In this document: piece after piece, positions 43,221 to 50,064 of the stretch
How positions within the stretch are numbered: position 1 is the stretch's first letter
Layout of the letters: each line of letters starts with the position of its first letter
DNA from: Pirellulales bacterium
GTDB lineage: Bacteria > Planctomycetota > Planctomycetia > Pirellulales > JACPPG01
Assembly (NCBI GenBank): GCA_035546535.1
Contig: DASZWQ010000144.1
Span: 1-50,064, forward strand
Reading direction: 5' to 3'
DNA: 50,064 nucleotides
Notes under the pieces: model-generated
Databases searched by the model: none
What the model was told of the DNA's origin: nothing
The model's input: only the letters and a program-made list of their open reading frames with translations
Position numbers and translations under genes: made by a program

Positions 43221-44420
43221 ATGGTTTACCAAATCTTCAAGCGTCGAGTGCGACGTTCTGAATGTGTGCGACGCCGCACCGCTGGGCCGTTATGTGCCTT
43301 GTCGATCGCTCTCGCCATGGCCGGTTTCAGCCTCGTTGGCTGCGTCAGCCCGAAGCCGGGCGACGCAGACTACGGGCAGCAACCCACCGGGTTGGCGGCG
43401 CTCAGCCCCAGCGCCATCGGGCAATCGGTCAGCAAGTCGGTAAAGGCGGGCACGGATAAAGTCAGCCAATCGCTGAAGCCCAAGCCCAAATCCGAGGAAG
43501 TCGCCAAGCGCGATTCCGCGGGCGGCTGGTGGCCGGTGAAAAAGAAGGATCCACCGCCAACCCCCGAGTTCTTCGTGGCGCTGGCGCGCGTCCACGAGCA
43601 AACCGGCGAACATGACATGGCCGCGGCGCAATACGAGAAGGCGCTCGCACTGGACAAGAATCACCTGGACGCCTTGGTAAGCTATGCCCACATGCTTGAT
43701 GGGCAAGGCCAGAAGGTGAAAGCAACGGAATATTATGTCCGCGCGGTGAAGGCCCACCCGCAGGATGCGTCGGCGGCGAACGATTTGGGCCTGTGCTACG
43801 CACGTCAGGGGAAATACGAGTTAGCGCTCGAATACCTGGATAAGGCCGTTTCGCTGCAGCCCGATCGTGAACTGTATCGCAACAACATTGCCACGGTCCT
43901 GGTCGAAATCGGCCGCCCGGACGAAGCCGTGCAACAGATCGCGGCCGTTTATGGCGAGCCGATCGCGCATTACAACGTGGGCGTATTGTTGAACCACCAG
44001 CGCAGGCCTGAGCAGGCGATCCGGCAATTCGCCATCGCGATTCAGCAGGATCCGGCGATGGAGGAAGCCCGCGAGTGGCTGGACCGGCTCAACGCCGAAG
44101 CCCCGCGCGAACAGTTGGCAAGCGCGCAGATGGTCGAAGACGAGTCGGTCGAGAGCTCGGTTCGCCCGGCCGCGCAGACCGAGCGAATTGATGGCGAGCG
44201 AGCGGACGCCAAATCGAGCCGCCGTGGCTCTCGCGTGGCCGCACTTCCGAAGCAAGGCGCCGCCTCGCGGCAGGAAGCCTACGTTCCACCCAAGCCGGTC
44301 GATTCGCCGGCGCAGCAACCCACGGCCCAGGCCAGCGAGCCTGCGGCCGTCACGCCGGCGGTCGACATGCAGACCATCCCTGCGTCGCCGTCGGGCTATG
44401 TCCCGCCCAGCCGGTACTAA
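43221..44420 (+). CDS. tadD: TPR lipoprotein of the Tad locus (TadD-like)
   Basis: A 399-residue lipoprotein from the ATG at 43221, with a positive N-terminus, hydrophobic segment and lipobox LVGC near residue 41. Residues about 105-285 contain five or so tetratricopeptide repeats: ALARVHEQTGEHDMAAAQYE, HLDALVSYAHMLDGQGQKVK, SAANDLGLCYARQGKYELAL, ELYRNNIATVLVEIGRPDEA, IAHYNVGVLLNHQRRPEQAI. The C-terminal 110 residues are Pro/Ala/Ser-rich and unstructured. TadD is a TPR lipoprotein that helps secretin assembly, and the locus position supports that role. Other in-frame starts exist upstream (43041, 43149). Confidence 0.82.
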   Translation: MVYQIFKRRVRRSECVRRRTAGPLCALSIALAMAGFSLVGCVSPKPGDADYGQQPTGLAALSPSAIGQSVSKSVKAGTDKVSQSLKPKPKSEEVAKRDSAGGWWPVKKKDPPPTPEFFVALARVHEQTGEHDMAAAQYEKALALDKNHLDALVSYAHMLDGQGQKVKATEYYVRAVKAHPQDASAANDLGLCYARQGKYELALEYLDKAVSLQPDRELYRNNIATVLVEIGRPDEAVQQIAAVYGEPIAHYNVGVLLNHQRRPEQAIRQFAIAIQQDPAMEEAREWLDRLNAEAPREQLASAQMVEDESVESSVRPAAQTERIDGERADAKSSRRGSRVAALPKQGAASRQEAYVPPKPVDSPAQQPTAQASEPAAVTPAVDMQTIPASPSGYVPPSRY

Positions 44421-44427
44421 TTTAGCG

Positions 44428-44455
44428 GGCAGAGGGCAGTAGGCAGACGGCAGTG
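44428..44455. repeat. Heptameric GGCAG tandem repeat
   Basis: GGCAG occurs at 44428, 44435, 44442 and 44449, exactly every seven bases (GGCAGAG, GGCAGTA, GGCAGAC, GGCAGTG). It sits in the 55-base gap between two convergent genes. Confidence 0.75.
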
Positions 44456-44475
44456 AAGAGACGATTCACCGTCGA

Positions 44476-46773
<2,298 letters not shown>

Positions 46774-46983
46774 CGCGAAATCTCCTGTGAGGGCGCGTAA
46801 CAACCGCGCCGGCAAGATGAAGAACGCCGGACGCGGCCTGTTTGTGTCAACTTGTTACCGCCAGCCCGACCGATCGGCCGGACATTGCCACCGGCTAAGA
46901 TAACCCAAACCGCAGCGAATGGCGAGTTCGGATTTTGTGAATCACCGGAAAGGGCAGGGGAGGGGCCGCCCGCGGAGATACCC

Positions 46984-47424
46984 CTAGGGATACGAAAACC
47001 GCTCGCCCGCCGTGCTCGGCAAATCGGTCGAGATCGGCACATTGTCGTGGCGGAGCCAGCCGACGTATTCGGCCGACGGGGGATCGGGCGGAATGTGCGA
47101 TGGGTAAACCGGTTCGCCAAAGCGGCCTTTTCCCAAAAACTGCCCGTCCACTAATCGTGGCCCGTCGATTTCCTGACGGCGAAAGCATTGTCCGTCGGGC
47201 AGGAACCATTCTTGCATGCCGCGGGCCACAAGTTGCCCGCGCCAATTGCGCTGCACGTGAAAGCGGGCCGCCAGCGTCCCGTCATCGCGCAATAGGTCGA
47301 TAACTTGCGGCCGCAGCCACCAGCCCAGGGCCGCCGCCAAAAGCGCGATCGCGAAAAGCACGGTGCGCATTCGAAATCGTACGAGAGGCATGCCGATACT
47401 CGCCAACCCGGCCGTCGCTGACAT
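46984..47424 (-). CDS. Small single-pass membrane protein with an RFRMRT-type anchor
   Basis: A 146-residue protein. RFRMRTVLFAIALLAAALGWW near the N-terminus is a form of the R-F-S-L-R-T-L-L anchor common in small planctomycete proteins of unknown role. The rest is a soluble domain with a MORN-like pattern: QRNWRGQLVARGMQEWFLPDG, DGQCFRRQEIDGPRLVDGQF, RFGEPVYPSH. The similarity is weak. The ATG at 47424 overlaps the stop of the cyclase gene (TGATG), so the two are co-translated. Function unknown. Confidence 0.65.
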   Translation of the reverse strand: MSATAGLASIGMPLVRFRMRTVLFAIALLAAALGWWLRPQVIDLLRDDGTLAARFHVQRNWRGQLVARGMQEWFLPDGQCFRRQEIDGPRLVDGQFLGKGRFGEPVYPSHIPPDPPSAEYVGWLRHDNVPISTDLPSTAGERFSYP

Positions 47425-48281
47425 CACTTTTGCGGGACCAGCGCCACGATGCGCAAAGGGCCACCGCTCCCCCCCGCGATTTTCATCGGCAGTGCGACAA
47501 CGGTAAAGCCGGTCGCAGGCAGTTCCGCCAGGTCGGCCACGTTTTCAAAGGCCGGAGTATTGTGAGAGCAGAGAACCACATGCGTGGCGAAGTTGGGCGA
47601 TTGCCCGCGATCGATGCTCGCCGTGTCGATGGCGATGGCCCGGATATGGCGCTTCTCGACCAGCCACGTGGCGGCCGCGGGATCGATGCCCGGAAAGTGC
47701 AGCTTGGCGACCGCTTCCTTGCCGGTTTCGGCGGTGCCCAGGTACTTCGCGCGATCGGGCCAGAACTGCGCCCAGCCGGTGCGGACGAGTACGATCCGTT
47801 CGTCGAGCCGGCGCCGGTGGCGCTCTTCCCAGGCTTCAAAATCGGCAATCGTCACCAGGTAATCTGCGTCCTGCCGGCAAGCGCCCGAAACATCAATCAG
47901 CGCGCCGGGCCCCATCAATCGATCAAGCGGTACCTGATCGACGGTGTGTGCATCCTTACTGAAGTGAATCGGCGCGTCGATGTGCGTTCCGCTGTGCTCG
48001 GCGGTGCGAAAACGATTGGCGCTGTAGAACCAGCCGCCGGGTGTCACGCCGAACGGACCACGCTCGAGATGAAACGGGATCTCGGTCGGCCAATAGACGT
48101 TCTGCTCGTCGAAGCGATGCGTGAGATCGACGGCGCGCACTTTCTGGTCGAGGACAACCGTCGATTCAGCGGCGGTGTCGTTCGCACGGTCCGACGCGCG
48201 CTGGCCCGCGCCTCCGGAGAGCCGGGTTCCGGCAAATAACAAAAGGGCGCCTAATGACGCGAAGCCGGCAACTCGTAGCAT
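47424..48281 (-). CDS. Exported cyclase-family protein (kynurenine formamidase-like)
   Basis: A metal-dependent hydrolase of the cyclase family (PF04199), 285 residues. An N-terminal hydrophobic signal or anchor (VAGFASLGALLLFAGTRL) precedes the domain. VRAVDLTHRFDEQNVYWP opens it and the metal motif SGTHIDAPIHF near residue 97 is intact. FPGIDPAAATWLVEKRHIRAIAIDTASID and THVVLCSHNTPAFENVADL follow the family. GAGGGA lies five bases before the ATG at 48281; an in-frame codon at 48383 would add 34 unlikely residues. Known relatives hydrolyse N-formylkynurenine or related amides. Substrate unknown. It follows fhcB by 138 bases on the same strand. Confidence 0.85.
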   Translation of the reverse strand: MLRVAGFASLGALLLFAGTRLSGGAGQRASDRANDTAAESTVVLDQKVRAVDLTHRFDEQNVYWPTEIPFHLERGPFGVTPGGWFYSANRFRTAEHSGTHIDAPIHFSKDAHTVDQVPLDRLMGPGALIDVSGACRQDADYLVTIADFEAWEERHRRRLDERIVLVRTGWAQFWPDRAKYLGTAETGKEAVAKLHFPGIDPAAATWLVEKRHIRAIAIDTASIDRGQSPNFATHVVLCSHNTPAFENVADLAELPATGFTVVALPMKIAGGSGGPLRIVALVPQK

Positions 48282-48419
48282 GTTGTCCCTCGCCAAGAAA
48301 CGCCCTTCTTGCGCACTCTGGCGCCGGCCATATCTCGCCGCGCGGCGCGTACAGAAGTGTACGTCACGCGATTCGCTGTACAAACGCCGACAAGAAGGTG
48401 GCGTTTTTCGCCCAGCGCA

Positions 48420-49742
48420 TCAGACGCGGCGGGATCGCTCTTTGGCAACCAACGGCCGGCCGTAACGCCGGAGCTGCTTGATCCGCGCTTCGAGCGCCGC
48501 GAGGATCTCGACGTCGCTTGGGTACGGCGCTGAAACAAGAGATCGTGCCGGCAGCGGCACGTCGTCCGTGCGGTACATCGTGCCGGCGGCACTGAGCCCT
48601 GGCGGCGCAGTGCGAAAGACGATTTGCGCGTAAGGGAAGGCAGCCTCGCCATGATCGAGCACGACCGTCGGAATCGCGGCCAGGTGCGCGCGGGCCGCGT
48701 CTGGCAAGTCGTACACGAGCTCGCCGCCGACGACTAACGCCGCGTCCGGCTCGCCACACGACAGCACCTCGGCCGCGGTGAACTCGCCGAGTGCGAAGCG
48801 CGGATATCCTCGCGACAGGTTCACGCCGAACGGATAACCGGTGGCCCACAAGAGCGCCTCGTCGGCGCCCGCTACGTTTCCACGTCCGCGCATCGGCAGG
48901 CAGACGAATCGCGTGAAGACGTTCATGTCGCGCACCAGCGCCATCACGGCGTCGGCGTTCACATAACGGCCACGCGTAGCGCCGAGCCCTGCGCCGTAAA
49001 ACACTACGCCGAACCGGGCCTGCTTCATCCGCTCCAGCAAGCCTTGCCAAGCTGCCAGTTCGACTCCAGTCGTGGCGGCCACCTGTTCCGCATCAAGAGG
49101 AACCTGCTGCGCGAGCGCGCGGAGAACCCACAGCGCCTCGAAATCGGCCCCTGGCTTGATCTCGAGAAACAAGTCGGCGGCCGCGGCGGTTTCAGTTTTC
49201 CGCACGTCGACCACCACGCAGGTGCGGTCCGCGCGCCCACCGGGCACAAACATGCCAGGCGGCAGCAGGCTGTATCGCTCGGCGTGCCGCGGATGGGAAA
49301 CCGCCGGGTCGGTGCCCCAGAAGATGACCAGGTCGCCACGATGGCGTACTTCGCCCAGGGTGCAGGTCACCTCGCCGACGCCCGCGAACGAAGTGCCCGA
49401 CAGTCCGTGATGGATGCTCGTCACCGAATCGACGCAGCCGCCGAGCCAATCGGCGATGGCGATGGCCACGCGTTGCGCTTCGCACGTGGCATGGCTGAGT
49501 CCGAACACAAGCGGGTAGCGCGCGCCGGCCAGGAGTTGCGCAGCATCTTCGATGGCCTGCTCAACAGGAACGGTTTCGCCAGCCTTGGTGGCCACCGGCA
49601 GCGCGGAAGGCCCGCGCAGAAACCATTCGCGTCCCAAGGGGCAGGCATGCTCCGCCGCGACGATCTGGCGGCCATCGACGGTGACCTCAATATCGTCGCA
49701 CAGGCAGCCGCACGCGGTGCAAACCGCGTCGGAAATTTGCAT
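48420..49742 (-). CDS. fhcB: Formylmethanofuran dehydrogenase subunit B homologue (FhcB)
   Basis: Homologue of FwdB/FmdB, 440 residues. In methylotrophic Proteobacteria the homologous FhcABCD complex transfers and hydrolyses the formyl group of formyl-H4MPT; Planctomycetes carry this pathway. The N-terminus has CTACGCLCDD (Cys 8, 11, 13, 15) and ACPLG (Cys 34), as in Fe-S-binding FwdB. GEVTCTLGEVRHRGDLVIFWGTDP (about 126-149) and HPRHAERY match the family. The residue that I align with the tungsten- or molybdenum-binding Cys of archaeal enzymes is His 111 (SIHHG), so dehydrogenase chemistry is unlikely. The start at 49742 has GAGGAG upstream; codons at 49796, 49769 and 49748 are in frame. fhcA, C and D are not in the window. 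Confidence 0.87.
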   Translation of the reverse strand: MQISDAVCTACGCLCDDIEVTVDGRQIVAAEHACPLGREWFLRGPSALPVATKAGETVPVEQAIEDAAQLLAGARYPLVFGLSHATCEAQRVAIAIADWLGGCVDSVTSIHHGLSGTSFAGVGEVTCTLGEVRHRGDLVIFWGTDPAVSHPRHAERYSLLPPGMFVPGGRADRTCVVVDVRKTETAAAADLFLEIKPGADFEALWVLRALAQQVPLDAEQVAATTGVELAAWQGLLERMKQARFGVVFYGAGLGATRGRYVNADAVMALVRDMNVFTRFVCLPMRGRGNVAGADEALLWATGYPFGVNLSRGYPRFALGEFTAAEVLSCGEPDAALVVGGELVYDLPDAARAHLAAIPTVVLDHGEAAFPYAQIVFRTAPPGLSAAGTMYRTDDVPLPARSLVSAPYPSDVEILAALEARIKQLRRYGRPLVAKERSRRV

Positions 49743-49902
49743 CGGCATCTCCTCAATTCTTCCGGCCATTAAACGCCCGATCGGAACGAGCGCCAAGTGA
49801 TGGTGAACCGATGCGGGCGAAGATGACGAGCAAACGCCGAAGACACCTCGCGTCGGTTATGGGTGATTAATGTGTGCAGGCTTTCTCCCGCGCGCCGCGA
49901 AT

Positions 49903-49937
49903 CCCTCTCCCTTCGGGAGAGGGCCAATACTGTTCGG
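49903..49937. repeat. Intergenic palindromic repeat, right copy
   Basis: A perfect hairpin, CCCTCTCCC (49903-49911), loop TTC, GGGAGAGGG (49915-49923), is directly followed by CCAATACTGTTCGG (49924-49937). The complement of the latter differs at one base from the 14-base motif at 127-140. It lies upstream of fhcB. The region from 49743 to the window end shows no supported gene. Confidence 0.7.
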
Positions 49938-50064
49938 CACGCTTTTTGCGCCATGGGTGGGTGTGTTATTTGTTGAAGCCATCTCAACCGAGGGAGGGCT
50001 TGCAATGACACGGAGGTCGACGCCGGCGGTGGTTGCGGGGAAGTTGCAGGGTTTCAAGTATTTC

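Noticed and set aside
49857-50057. 66-codon minus-strand frame at the right edge
   Set aside because: It runs through the palindromic repeat, so it is more likely a product of the repeat than a gene.

Overview
The window comes from a high-GC bacterial chromosome that looks like a member of the Planctomycetota, probably near the Pirellulales. This is inference from gene content: a formylmethanofuran dehydrogenase subunit B homologue of the bacterial H4MPT C1 pathway; many exported proteins of types common in that phylum (redoxin/cytochrome c/copper monooxygenase fusions, SMP-30 family, Gfo/Idh/MocA oxidoreductase, cyclase family, DUF362); a small protein with an RFRMRT-type membrane anchor; and intergenic palindromic repeats. 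No rRNA, tRNA, CRISPR array, transposase or phage gene was recognised.

Layout. 1-4040: the tail of an unknown gene, a palindromic repeat, larC and pncB (nickel-pincer cofactor and nicotinate salvage, minus strand), and a pseudo-receiver protein with KaiA-like architecture (plus). 4059-10159: an exported SMP-30 protein, then a plus-strand sugar ABC transporter operon (binding lipoprotein, double ATPase, permease) ending in an exported nucleoside hydrolase. 10221-16882 (minus): a nested-palindrome repeat, serC, membrane proteins, and a compact run hisF - pilT-like ATPase - membrane-anchored degenerate GspE - CvpA-like protein. 17306-22706: a small secreted protein with a strong terminator, an exported gluzincin, a DinG-type helicase, and thiS-thiG behind a membrane-anchored protein. 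22945-31682: an oxidoreductase with a Nudix hydrolase, a second exported gluzincin, cdsA-plsC for phospholipid synthesis, an aldehyde dehydrogenase, and a DUF362/toroid-repeat pair. 32308-44420: a Tad (Flp-type IVb pilus) locus. 44476-49742 (minus): a redoxin/cytochrome c/copper monooxygenase fusion, a small membrane protein with a cyclase, and fhcB.

How the genes work together. The Tad locus is the largest coherent system. Flp pilin and TadE would be processed by the TadV/CpaA peptidase; CpaF drives assembly on the TadB/TadC platform; CpaE/TadZ positions it; the pilus leaves through the CpaC/RcpA secretin with CpaB/RcpC and the TadD lipoprotein. The ABC transporter and exported nucleoside hydrolase fit external nucleoside cleavage followed by ribose uptake. 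LarC and PncB may be linked because the nickel-pincer cofactor is built from nicotinic acid adenine dinucleotide.

The observations I rate most worth following are: (i) the operon pairing an intact PilT-type ATPase with a transmembrane GspE homologue that has lost its Walker A, Walker B and His-box residues, followed by a CvpA-like protein; (ii) the pseudo-receiver plus RsbU-N/KaiA-C-like protein; and (iii) the apparent GAF-like tail on an exported redoxin/cytochrome/copper monooxygenase. All functions are read from sequence patterns and remembered families; no database search or structure prediction was run.
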